A DNA stretch of 48,758 bases, taken from positions 1 to 48,758 of the forward strand of contig JAFSYU010000003.1 in the NCBI GenBank assembly GCA_017443595.1, written 5' to 3'. Positions within the stretch are counted from its first letter, which is position 1. Each line of letters begins with the position of its first letter. Positions 23,180-30,529 of the stretch are shown one piece after another. The DNA comes from Clostridia bacterium. Lineage in GTDB: Bacteria; Bacillota; Clostridia; Oscillospirales; CAG-272. The position numbers were made by a program, and so were the translations under genes. Under the pieces are notes generated by a model. That model did no database searches, was not told the origin of the DNA, and saw only the letters and a list, made by a program, of their open reading frames with translations.

Positions 23180-24073
23180 TCAGTTATCCGAATATCCGAA
23201 ATTCTTTGCCGCGGAAACGCTGTCGCGCCAGTTCTTTTTTACCTTTACCCAAAGGTCAATGAATACGCGGCAGCCGAAGAATTCCTCTAAGTCTTCTCTT
23301 GCGTAAGTGCCTATCTTCTTTATCGTCTCGCCGTTTTTGCCGATAATTATGCCCTTGTGCGACGCTTTTTCGCAGAATATCTCCGCGCGTATGGAAATAA
23401 GGTCTTTCTTTTCCTTAAAATCCTCAATCGTAACGGCTGTGCCGTGCGGTATCTCGTCGTCCGTCAGGCGCAGTATCTTTTCGCGTATGACCTCCGCCGC
23501 TATCTGTCTTTCGGGCTGATCGGTGATCATATCCTCCGGGAAGAAGAAGCGGTCGTCTTTGAAGTGGCGGCAGACTTCGTTTAAAATAATATCAACGCCG
23601 TCGTTTTTAAGCGCCGAAACCGGTATAACGTCCGTGAAATCCATCAAAGGCGAATAGTCAAGTATGGTCTGCCCGAGCTTTTCCTTGCTTTTTACGTCAA
23701 TTTTGTTTATTATCAGATACACAGGCAGACCGGATTTTTTGAGCGTATCTATGATCTTCTGCTCCGTGGGGCTCGGCTTTGAATCAGCCTCAACGACGAA
23801 AAGCACGACGTCCGCGCCGGAAAGTGACGAAAAGGCGGATTTTACCATATAGTCCCCGAGCCTTGTACGCGGTTTATGTATACCGGGCGTGTCGATAAAA
23901 ATATACTGCGTATCGTCTTTTGTGAGAATGCCCGTGACGGACGTTCTCGTCGTCTGCGGTTTGCTTGAAACTATTGCTATCTTTTCGCCGAGCATGGTGT
24001 TCAAAAGCGTTGATTTGCCGACGTTCGGCTTTCCTATGATCGCGACAAAGCCGCATTTTCTGTTATTTTCCAT
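23180..24073 (-). CDS. era: GTPase Era
   Basis: A protein of 297 residues. G1 GKPNVGKST (14-22), switch-region TTRTSVTGI, G3 DTPG, G4 NKID, and G5 SAL in VIPVSALK form the GTPase domain. The C-terminal KH domain has GIIIGKNGETIKKIG. Era binds 16S rRNA and assists 30S assembly and cell-cycle control. It follows ybeY by 5 bases, consistent with a shared role in rRNA maturation. Confidence 0.96.
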   Translation of the reverse strand: MENNRKCGFVAIIGKPNVGKSTLLNTMLGEKIAIVSSKPQTTRTSVTGILTKDDTQYIFIDTPGIHKPRTRLGDYMVKSAFSSLSGADVVLFVVEADSKPSPTEQKIIDTLKKSGLPVYLIINKIDVKSKEKLGQTILDYSPLMDFTDVIPVSALKNDGVDIILNEVCRHFKDDRFFFPEDMITDQPERQIAAEVIREKILRLTDDEIPHGTAVTIEDFKEKKDLISIRAEIFCEKASHKGIIIGKNGETIKKIGTYAREDLEEFFGCRVFIDLWVKVKKNWRDSVSAAKNFGYSDN

Positions 24074-24078
24074 ATTTT

Positions 24079-24549
24079 TTAACCCTGTCTGAATCTTTTC
24101 ATTATTTGCTCCTGACGGTCAAACATTTCTTTTTCGTCTTCTTCAGAAGTCTCATGATCGTAGCCGAGCAGGTGCAGCGTTGAATGTACGCACAAAAACG
24201 CGACTTCCACGTTTATATTGTGACCGAGCGCATTTGCCTGTTCCCTTGCTTTTTCAAGCGATATTACTATATCGCCGAGCGGCAGGTATCCGTCTATCAT
24301 ATCGGCGTCCGTGTATTCTCCGTCAAGGAGCGGGAACGAGAGCACGTCCGTCTCCGCATCCTTGTTTCTGTACTGCGCGTTCAATTTTTTAATGTTTTCG
24401 TTATCCGTAAGCGTAACGGATATTTCGCAGTTGTCTTCAAATTCCTCGTATGAGAGCGTATCTCTGATCGCCGCCTGTATATACGATCTCATAGCCGGCG
24501 TATACGATTCTTTATCCTGTTCGTTTTTAACGTAGATCCTGTGCTGCAT
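24079..24549 (-). CDS. ybeY: Endoribonuclease YbeY, rRNA maturation factor
   Basis: A protein of 156 residues with the metal-binding HSTLHLLGYDH (His122, His126, His132) of the UPF0054 family and the upstream LGDIVISLEKA block. It processes 16S rRNA 3' ends and takes part in ribosome quality control. A good AGGAG site precedes the ATG, which shares one base with the phoH stop codon. Confidence 0.95.
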   Translation of the reverse strand: MQHRIYVKNEQDKESYTPAMRSYIQAAIRDTLSYEEFEDNCEISVTLTDNENIKKLNAQYRNKDAETDVLSFPLLDGEYTDADMIDGYLPLGDIVISLEKAREQANALGHNINVEVAFLCVHSTLHLLGYDHETSEEDEKEMFDRQEQIMKRFRQG

Positions 24550-25583
24550 TATTTGCTCCTGATATATCTTTTAGCTCTTGCGGCTTTTTCTTCCGCCGCT
24601 TTTATTTCGTTTTGTCTTTCGTATTTTTCGTACGCCGTTATTATGCGCTGGACGAGCCTGTGACGCACGACGTCCTTTTCGGTAAAGCGGTGTATCGCTA
24701 TATCTTCAACTCCGTCAAGTATCTTAACGGCTTCCTTCAAGCCGCTTTTTTTGCCGAACGGAAGGTCGGTCTGCGTTATATCGCCCGTTACTATCGCTTT
24801 TGAATTGAAGCCGAGACGCGTAAGAAACATTTTCATCTGCTCCGGCGTGGTATTCTGCGCTTCGTCAAGGATTATAAACGAATCGTCAAGCGTGCGGCCG
24901 CGCATATAAGCGAGCGGCGCTATCTCTATAGTTCCTTTTTCAACGTATTTCTGATACGTTTCCGGTCCCAGCATCTCATACAAAGCGTCGTATAACGGGC
25001 GCAGATACGGGTCTATCTTGTTCTGCAGATCACCGGGCAGAAAACCGAGTTTTTCTCCTGCTTCAACCGCGGGACGCGTTAAAATAATACGGTTGACCTC
25101 TTTTGCGCGCAGAGCCTTTGTTGCCATGGCTACGGCTAAAAACGTTTTGCCCGTACCGGCGGGACCTATGCCGAGCACTACCGTGTTTTTCTTTATCGCT
25201 TCTATATATTTTCTCTGCCCCACGGTCTTTGCCTTTATCGGCTTGCCGCGCGTCGTTATGCAGATACATTCTTCGTCGTATGAGGCTAATTCTTCCGTCT
25301 TTCCGTCGGAGACCATGGATATGACGTAATCCACGTTCTGATCCGTTATATCGTCGTTGTACCTTGCAATCTTTAAAAGAGAGTTTATCGCGGACGCGGC
25401 TTTTTCCACGTTTTCCGGCTCCTCACCGGATACTGTGACGGCAAGTCCGGCGGTCTTTTCCGTATCTTTGCCCGCTATCCGTACCGAAAAAGCGTTTTCC
25501 AGCCGTTCCGCGTAACAGTTATATACTCCGAAGACTTTTACCGCCTCGTCCATCGTATTTGTAAGTATGGTTTTTGTTATCAT
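24549..25583 (-). CDS. phoH: PhoH-like ATPase
   Basis: A protein of 344 residues. A KH-like N-terminal region is followed by Walker A GIGPAGTGKT (138-147) and Walker B FIILDEAQN, with PLAYMRGRTLDDS between them. It belongs to the PhoH/YbeZ group linked to RNA metabolism with YbeY and Era. The basic tail (AARAKRYIRSK) fits RNA contact. It is the first gene of a five-gene operon with its own promoter at 25615-25643. Confidence 0.93.
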   Translation of the reverse strand: MITKTILTNTMDEAVKVFGVYNCYAERLENAFSVRIAGKDTEKTAGLAVTVSGEEPENVEKAASAINSLLKIARYNDDITDQNVDYVISMVSDGKTEELASYDEECICITTRGKPIKAKTVGQRKYIEAIKKNTVVLGIGPAGTGKTFLAVAMATKALRAKEVNRIILTRPAVEAGEKLGFLPGDLQNKIDPYLRPLYDALYEMLGPETYQKYVEKGTIEIAPLAYMRGRTLDDSFIILDEAQNTTPEQMKMFLTRLGFNSKAIVTGDITQTDLPFGKKSGLKEAVKILDGVEDIAIHRFTEKDVVRHRLVQRIITAYEKYERQNEIKAAEEKAARAKRYIRSK

Positions 25584-25614
25584 TTTTACCTGCCGAATAT
25601 AGTATTACAACGTT

Positions 25615-25643
25615 ATCATAACATATATTTTTACGTTTTGCAA
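25615..25643 (-). promoter_or_regulatory. Promoter of phoH-ybeY-era-recO-mutS2
   Basis: On the minus strand TTGCAA (25638-25643), 17 bases, TATGAT (25615-25620), giving a short leader before the phoH ATG at 25583. Confidence 0.6.
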
Positions 25644-25674
25644 TAGCTAAAATAAAATTTATGATAATTATATA

Positions 25675-26808
25675 TTATTTTGCTATATTACATACAATGA
25701 CTACTTCGCAATACAGGCAGTATTTGCCGTTTTTTCTGTATTTTTTTATATCCGTGCTTTTTATTTCAGCGCCTTCGGTTATATCTTTATACTGTTTTTC
25801 GTACATCTGTTCAAGCGTTTTTTCCGCTTCGTCTTCGCTTATTTTTCTTTGTACGGTATCGTATTCCCTGTACGTTTTCGTGCTTACCTTAAGCGGCAGA
25901 TCCACTAAGTTAAAAACCGTCACGGTCTGCTCGTCAGAAGACTGTTCGTATCTTTCCGGATCGTAGCCGCCGTCTTTGCCGAACTGATGCGAAAACAGCG
26001 TCAAAGTCCGTTTTACGTACTGTTTTCCGGTATAGATTTTTTCAGTTACGGTATCGTCGCACTCGCATAGAAAACTCCTTTTTACAAGCGCGTAAACTCT
26101 GCCCTTTGCCTTTACCGTAACGGTGCCGTGATGAAACGTGTCGTACGTTCCGCTTATCAGCACGTCGCCCCGTTTTACCGTCTGTCCCTTTTCGCAAACG
26201 GTCCGCCCCGCGTACGTTTCGTATCTTATTATATATCCGTCCTCGGACGCGCAAAGATCCGTTTTTTCCGTATCTTTCGGTTTTGTGAAATTCAGCCGCT
26301 CATCAGTAACTACCGTTGCAACGCCGCCGGATAAATTTATGTTTACGTATGACACGTCCGGGCATTTGAGCATGACAAGATTCTCTGTATGATCCTTGTC
26401 AACGCCGGATTTGAACGCGCCGCTTACAAGCCCGCTTTCGGCCGTAACTTTTTCTATCCGCTCTACGTTTTCGCTGCCGCCCGGGGAGAATCTTACGTCC
26501 CAGATTATAGAATCGGACAGTATCAGCGCACCTGCAAGAAGCGCCGCGCCTATATATAACCCCGGCCGCCTGAAGCTCCTTTTCAAATCGGGGATAATGC
26601 CCTTGATATCTATCACTTCGGCATACCGCAAAAGCGTTTTGTCCTTTACGCTTTTTCTTAACACCGTAAAATACGCCGCGCCGTCTTTTTCATGCAGATC
26701 CGTGAAAAAAACGCCGTTGTTCTGCATATAAGACAATGCTTTGTTTTTGTTTTCCCGATCTGCTCGCATCTTTGCCGTTCCGGCAAAATATTCAATCAGC
26801 CTTAACAT
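25675..26808 (-). CDS. yqfD: Sporulation protein YqfD
   Basis: A protein of 377 residues. A cytoplasmic N-terminus (1-90) is followed by one membrane segment (about 93-112, GLYIGAALLAGALILSDSII) and a large extracytoplasmic region. The pattern of VDKDHTENLVMLKCPDVSYVNINLSGG and EKGQTVKRGDVLISG matches YqfD. In Bacillus it is made in the mother cell under sigma-E and is needed for normal engulfment/coat steps. It overlaps the end of yqfC by 17 bases. Together they mark a sporulating lineage. Confidence 0.88.
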   Translation of the reverse strand: MLRLIEYFAGTAKMRADRENKNKALSYMQNNGVFFTDLHEKDGAAYFTVLRKSVKDKTLLRYAEVIDIKGIIPDLKRSFRRPGLYIGAALLAGALILSDSIIWDVRFSPGGSENVERIEKVTAESGLVSGAFKSGVDKDHTENLVMLKCPDVSYVNINLSGGVATVVTDERLNFTKPKDTEKTDLCASEDGYIIRYETYAGRTVCEKGQTVKRGDVLISGTYDTFHHGTVTVKAKGRVYALVKRSFLCECDDTVTEKIYTGKQYVKRTLTLFSHQFGKDGGYDPERYEQSSDEQTVTVFNLVDLPLKVSTKTYREYDTVQRKISEDEAEKTLEQMYEKQYKDITEGAEIKSTDIKKYRKNGKYCLYCEVVIVCNIAK

Positions 26809-27064
26809 TTTTTACCCCGTATTTCACACCGTCTATATGACCGCTGACCTCACTTACGCTGCGCCCGGCGCACCTTACCGAAAGCGACCTACCGTAAACC
26901 GTTAAAAGCCTCTTTTTACCGGGCAAAGAAAACACTACTTCGTTATCGGAATACTCGTAGATCTCAGCGTTTCCGTCTATCACCGCCGTTCTCTGACCGT
27001 ATATGTAAACGCCCGGCTCGTTTATTTTGAATCTGTCTTTTTTCGTTGTGTTTTTATCTTTCAA
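26792..27064 (-). CDS. yqfC: Sporulation protein YqfC
   Basis: A protein of 90 residues of the YabP/YqfC family, with short beta strands: GVYIYGQRTAVIDGNAEIYEYSDNEVVF and the terminal KYGVKN. I chose a TTG start at 27064, with GGAGG 5 bases upstream. This gives the family's usual length of about 93; an ATG at 27277 would add 71 unrelated residues and run across the divergent gene's start. It overlaps yqfD, as in other spore-formers. Confidence 0.85.
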   Translation of the reverse strand: MKDKNTTKKDRFKINEPGVYIYGQRTAVIDGNAEIYEYSDNEVVFSLPGKKRLLTVYGRSLSVRCAGRSVSEVSGHIDGVKYGVKNVKAD

Positions 27065-27149
27065 AGCAGCCTCCGAGTAATAAAGATCTTTGCTTTTTAA
27101 TAATATTGAAAAAACGCGCCGCGTATGAATGGACCGGGAGAATTCTGTT

Positions 27150-28061
27150 ATGGCAAAGAGTATAAAATACGTATTAACGGTCGTTTTGATCGGTATTTTT
27201 ACAGCATATCTTTTGTTTTTCGGAGCGCAGTCAAAAAAAGACGCGGCAGAAGGACTTTCGGTTTGCGGCAACGTCATTTTAACTACCGTTTTTCCGTTTT
27301 CCGTCGCCGCGCAGCTGCTTATTACATCGGGTGTCTGCGGGCGTCTCGGCTCGCTTATAAAAGCTCCCGCGTCGTTTTTATTCGGTCTGTCACCGGCGGG
27401 CGCGGGGGTGCTTTTGCTCGGTTTTATCGGCGGTTATCCGAGCGGCGCCTCCGGCGCTTCCGAGCTGTATAAACGCGGTGAGATAAGCAAGGACGAGGCG
27501 GAGGTCGTAATATCATATACGAACAACGCAACGCCGGCTTTTATGATAAACTTTATAGGTCTGTTGTCAGGTTCGTCAAAGCTCGGTTTGATATGTTATC
27601 TGATAAATATTCTCTCCGCGCTTTTATGGGCTTTTATTCTGAGGAAAAAGACCGGAAAACGCTGCGTAAATCAAACAAAAAACAATGATTTTTCCTTTAT
27701 TTCCGCGGTCACGTCAAGCGCGTTTTCAACAGTTTACGTCTGTGCTTTCGTTATTATTTTTTCGGTCATTTCCGGCGCGTTTTCAAGACTGCCTTTACCG
27801 TATATCTCTTTGATCCTGCCGTCTTTGTTTGAGATAACTACCGGAGCGGTGATGCTGTCCGGAGCGGGACTAAGTGTACGGATCACCGCCGCCGCGCTAT
27901 GCGCCGCCGCGTCGTTTTCGGGTCTGTGCGTAGCGTCGCAGGTATTTTCCGCCGCTGAAAACGCAGGGTTTTGTGCAAAATATTACATACCGGGCAAGAT
28001 TTTTCAGGCTTTTGTCTCGTTTTTTGCGCTTTATCTTATTTATCCTTTTATAACGTATTGA
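27150..28061 (+). CDS. YlbJ-like sporulation membrane protein (nucleoside-recognition/gate domain)
   Basis: A protein of 303 residues with about eight hydrophobic segments. The motif GFIGGYPSGASGASELY, with NNATPAFMINFIG further on, is typical of YlbJ/SpmA-like gate-domain proteins. YlbJ is a sigma-E-controlled integral membrane protein of the mother cell. The ATG at 27150 has GGGAG 9 bases upstream; an ATG at 27129 has none. It diverges from yqfC across about 85 bases, which supports a sporulation role. Confidence 0.7.
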   Translation: MAKSIKYVLTVVLIGIFTAYLLFFGAQSKKDAAEGLSVCGNVILTTVFPFSVAAQLLITSGVCGRLGSLIKAPASFLFGLSPAGAGVLLLGFIGGYPSGASGASELYKRGEISKDEAEVVISYTNNATPAFMINFIGLLSGSSKLGLICYLINILSALLWAFILRKKTGKRCVNQTKNNDFSFISAVTSSAFSTVYVCAFVIIFSVISGAFSRLPLPYISLILPSLFEITTGAVMLSGAGLSVRITAAALCAAASFSGLCVASQVFSAAENAGFCAKYYIPGKIFQAFVSFFALYLIYPFITY

Positions 28062-28086
28062 CTTTTTTGCCGTTTGGTGGTAAAAT
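28058..28086 (+). promoter_or_regulatory. Promoter of the small Cys-rich gene
   Basis: TTGACT (28058-28063), 17 bases, TAAAAT (28081-28086), with TGG before the -10. It starts at the stop codon of the ylbJ-like gene. It covers an in-frame ATG at 28085, so the next ATG (28115) must be used. Confidence 0.6.
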
Positions 28087-28114
28087 GTCGAAAAAAGGGA
28101 AAGGATATACGGCA

Positions 28115-28309
28115 ATGGAAGCTGAATACGAAAAGATCTGTCTTTACTGTGAGCACGCGGCGGAAACGTACGATCCCGAGCTTATGTCGTGCGATCTGAA
28201 AGGCGTTGTAAAAAGCGGCTTCGTCTGTCGTAAATTCTTATACGATCCGCTCAAACGCATACCGCGGATACCGAAAAAACTGACGGAAGAAGATATGCCG
28301 CAAATTTGA
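28115..28309 (+). CDS. Small cysteine-rich protein of unknown function
   Basis: A protein of 64 residues with CLYCEHA near the N-terminus, then LMSCDLKG and FVCRKFLYDPLKRIPR. The four cysteines (CxxC, C, C) could bind a metal or Fe-S cluster. AAGGA lies 9 bases ahead of the ATG at 28115. It has its own promoter and a strong downstream terminator. I have no function for it. Confidence 0.65.
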   Translation: MEAEYEKICLYCEHAAETYDPELMSCDLKGVVKSGFVCRKFLYDPLKRIPRIPKKLTEEDMPQI

Positions 28310-28311
28310 TA

Positions 28312-28337
28312 AAAACACCGCGATCACACGGTGTTTT
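28312..28337 (+). terminator. Factor-independent terminator
   Basis: AAAACACCG, an 8-base loop, CGGTGTTTTTTG. A 9-bp stem running into T6, directly after the small Cys-rich gene. Confidence 0.8.
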
Positions 28338-28351
28338 TTGTTTTTTAAAAC

Positions 28352-28373
28352 GGGTCGCCGCGGGCGCCGACCC
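28352..28373. repeat. GC-rich hairpin, possible remnant of a dispersed repeat
   Basis: GGGTCG (28352-28357) pairs with CGACCC (28368-28373) in a stretch much richer in G and C than its surroundings, followed by CCTGCAATTCTTT. It resembles intergenic repeat pieces common in clostridial genomes. Whether it is repeated in this genome cannot be seen here. Confidence 0.3.
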
Positions 28374-28382
28374 CTGCAATTC

Positions 28383-28412
28383 TTTACCTTCCGTCCGATT
28401 ATTTCATATAAT
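28383..28412 (+). promoter_or_regulatory. Putative promoter of DUF3343-desulfurase pair
   Basis: TTTACC (28383-28388), 18 bases, TATAAT (28407-28412). The -10 is perfect; the -35 is moderate. Confidence 0.5.
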
Positions 28413-28453
28413 ATAAATGCGGGCAACCGCAAAAACTATCGGGAACACTTTAT

Positions 28454-28669
28454 ATGAAACACAGATATTTCGCGTTCTCTTCCCTGACTTATGCGTACAA
28501 GGGAAAGGACGCGCTTGACAATACGGGTATAAGATCAAAGATAATAAGACTTTCGGGCAATGAAACAAAAAAAGGGTGCAGATACGGGATAGAAGTAAGC
28601 GAAAAAGACAACTTTGACGCAAAATCCGCGCTTTATAAATACGGAGTACCGTTCACGGAGCCGCTTTGA
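28454..28669 (+). CDS. DUF3343 family small protein (putative Se/S-carrier-like)
   Basis: A protein of 71 residues: YFAFSSLTYAYKGKDALDNTGIRSKIIRL, then GCRYGIEV and YGVPF. This is the DUF3343 pattern, found next to NifS-like desulfurases and selenium-related genes. The single cysteine in KKGCRYGI would be the carrier site. Its stop codon overlaps the TTG start of the desulfurase-like gene, so the products are made together and probably interact. The carrier role is known family inference only. Confidence 0.75.
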   Translation: MKHRYFAFSSLTYAYKGKDALDNTGIRSKIIRLSGNETKKGCRYGIEVSEKDNFDAKSALYKYGVPFTEPL

Positions 28670-29778
28670 TATATTTTGACAACGCCGCGACATCCTACCA
28701 GAAGCCCGACCGTGTTAAAAAAGCCGCGGCGTCATTCATTGAAGACCGCTGCGGCAACCCCGGCAGGGGCGGGCATATAATAGCGATGAAAGCGGCGGAA
28801 ACGGTATATGAATGCCGCAAAAAACTCGGCACTTTTTTCGGCGTGACGGATCCTTCGCTCGTATGCTTTACCGGCAGCTGCACGGAAGCGCTGAACACCG
28901 CGATATCCGGTTGTCTCGGAAAGGGCGACAAGGTGATAACGAGCAATATCGAGCACAATTCCGTAAGGCGTCCGCTTATCGCCGCGGGGTGTGATATACG
29001 CACTTTTGACGCTTTGGCGGGCGAAGATGAGATACTTTCACAGGTCGATAAGCTCATAGCCGGCGGTGCAAAGGCTCTTGTCTGCACGTGCGCGTCAAAC
29101 GTCTTTCCGGTAAGCTTGCCTGTAAGAGAATTAGGACGGCTGTGCCGCGGGCGCGGCGTTTTGTTCATAGCGGACGGCGCGCAGGCGGCGGGACATTTTG
29201 ATATTGACGTTATAAGAGATAACGTAGACATTCTCTGTATACCGGCGCACAAGGGTCTGTACGGCATACCCGGCTGCGGCGCGATGATATTCTCGCCTTT
29301 GTTCAATACGGAAAGGATGAAGCCGCTTTTATACGGAGGAAGCGGCGTCAATTCGCGCGAGTCATCTATGCCGTTTTACCCGCCGGAAAAGTTTGAAGCC
29401 GGAACTTTGCCTACCGTAGCGATAGCGGCTTTATCCGCCGGGATAGACTTTGTAAACGAAGTCGGTATAGACGAGATAAGCCGCCGTGAAAAAACGATAA
29501 GCGAAAGGATATTGAACTGCGTGTCAAATAACGATAACGTCGTTTTTTATCACGGAAAACCGGGCTCGCTTCTCTGCTTCAACGTAAAAGGCGTGCCGTG
29601 CGAGAAGACGGCGGCAGCCCTGAACGAGTACGGCGTCTGTGCGAGAGCCGGGCTTCACTGCTCACCTGACGCACATAAAACGACCGCGCCGGACGGCGCG
29701 GTCAGGATAAGCTTTTCCGTTTTCAATACGGAGGCGGAAGCGGACGCTTTCTGCGATATACTTGCCCTTATATCTTAA
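28666..29778 (+). CDS. Cysteine desulfurase-like aminotransferase class V
   Basis: A protein of 370 residues of the PLP-dependent NifS/CsdB family. The opening IYFDNAATSYQKPDRV, His97 in EHNSV, Asp170 in FIADGAQAAGHFDID, the Schiff-base lysine 196 in PAHKGLYG, and the catalytic Cys332 in ARAGLHCSPDAHK are all present. It should release sulfur (or selenium) from cysteine. The start is TTG at 28666, with CGGAG 5 bases upstream. It has no iscU partner nearby; the DUF3343 protein is the likely acceptor. Its last codons overlap tatD on the other strand by 11 bases. Confidence 0.85.
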   Translation: MIYFDNAATSYQKPDRVKKAAASFIEDRCGNPGRGGHIIAMKAAETVYECRKKLGTFFGVTDPSLVCFTGSCTEALNTAISGCLGKGDKVITSNIEHNSVRRPLIAAGCDIRTFDALAGEDEILSQVDKLIAGGAKALVCTCASNVFPVSLPVRELGRLCRGRGVLFIADGAQAAGHFDIDVIRDNVDILCIPAHKGLYGIPGCGAMIFSPLFNTERMKPLLYGGSGVNSRESSMPFYPPEKFEAGTLPTVAIAALSAGIDFVNEVGIDEISRREKTISERILNCVSNNDNVVFYHGKPGSLLCFNVKGVPCEKTAAALNEYGVCARAGLHCSPDAHKTTAPDGAVRISFSVFNTEAEADAFCDILALIS

Positions 29779-30529
29779 AAAGCCGCTTTGCGTTTTCTTC
29801 CGTTATCCGCTCTATATGCTCGGGCGAATCGCCTCTCGTCTCGGCTAAAACGTCGACGATATAGCGGATATTAAGGCTTTCGTTGCGGCTGCCTCTGTGC
29901 GGGATGGGCGCCATATACGGCGAATCAGTTTCAACTAATAAAAGCTCGTCCGGCACGACCCTCGCCGCTTCTCTTACCGAGTTTGCGTTTTTGAACGTCA
30001 CCGAGCCGGAAAACGACACGTAATGTCCCATACGGCAAAGCTGGCGCACGGTCTCCGCGCTCTCGGAACAGCTGTGGATTATCGCAGTACCTTTGAAACT
30101 GCGCAGACGGTCAAAAACGTCTCCGTGCGCTTCCCTGTCGTGTATGACTGCGGGAAGACCTAACTTTTCGGCTAATTTCAACTGTTCTTCAAAATACGGA
30201 AGCTGCTTTTCCTTCGGCGAAAAATCGTAGTGGTAATCAAGCCCTATCTCGCCTAAGGCACGCACGTCGTTATCCGATATTATGCGTTCAAGTTCCGAAA
30301 GACTTTCATCAAGCGACTTATACCTGTAACAATCGGAAGGGTGTATGCCGAGCGCGGCATACATCCTTTCGTACTTTTTACACAGTTTAAGCGTTTCCGG
30401 TATGTTTTCAAGGCACGTGGCGCAGTTTAAAATGCCGGATACGCCGCCCGCAAACTGCCTTTCTATCGTTTCTGTTTGATCTTCTTCAAATTTACTGTCG
30501 TCGTAATGCGCGTGGGTATCGAATATCAT
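29768..30529 (-). CDS. tatD: TatD-family metal-dependent deoxyribonuclease
   Basis: A protein of 253 residues. DTHAHYDD (metal ligands near the N-terminus), AALGIHPSDCY, ALGEIGLDYHYD, PAVIHDREAHGD, AIIHSCS and LVETDSPYMAP are the TatD/YabD signatures. It acts as a 3'-5' exonuclease in DNA processing. It shares one base with the metG stop codon, and the metG-tatD pairing is the normal Firmicute order. Confidence 0.93.
   Translation of the reverse strand: MIFDTHAHYDDSKFEEDQTETIERQFAGGVSGILNCATCLENIPETLKLCKKYERMYAALGIHPSDCYRYKSLDESLSELERIISDNDVRALGEIGLDYHYDFSPKEKQLPYFEEQLKLAEKLGLPAVIHDREAHGDVFDRLRSFKGTAIIHSCSESAETVRQLCRMGHYVSFSGSVTFKNANSVREAARVVPDELLLVETDSPYMAPIPHRGSRNESLNIRYIVDVLAETRGDSPEHIERITEENAKRLFKI

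Noticed and set aside
27090..27128. Possible sigma-E-type promoter before the ylbJ-like gene (AATATT, 14 bases, CGTATGAAT)
   Set aside because: The match to the sporulation consensus is only partial, and I could not support it over chance in an AT-rich spacer.
27065..27277. Longer yqfC start at 27277
   Set aside because: It adds 71 residues unlike the family and overlaps the divergent ylbJ-like gene; a TTG with GGAGG at 27064 gives the normal length.
28695..29351. Minus-strand reading frame of 218 codons opposite the desulfurase-like gene
   Set aside because: The plus-strand protein has all catalytic residues; the opposite frame is a shadow with no start signals.
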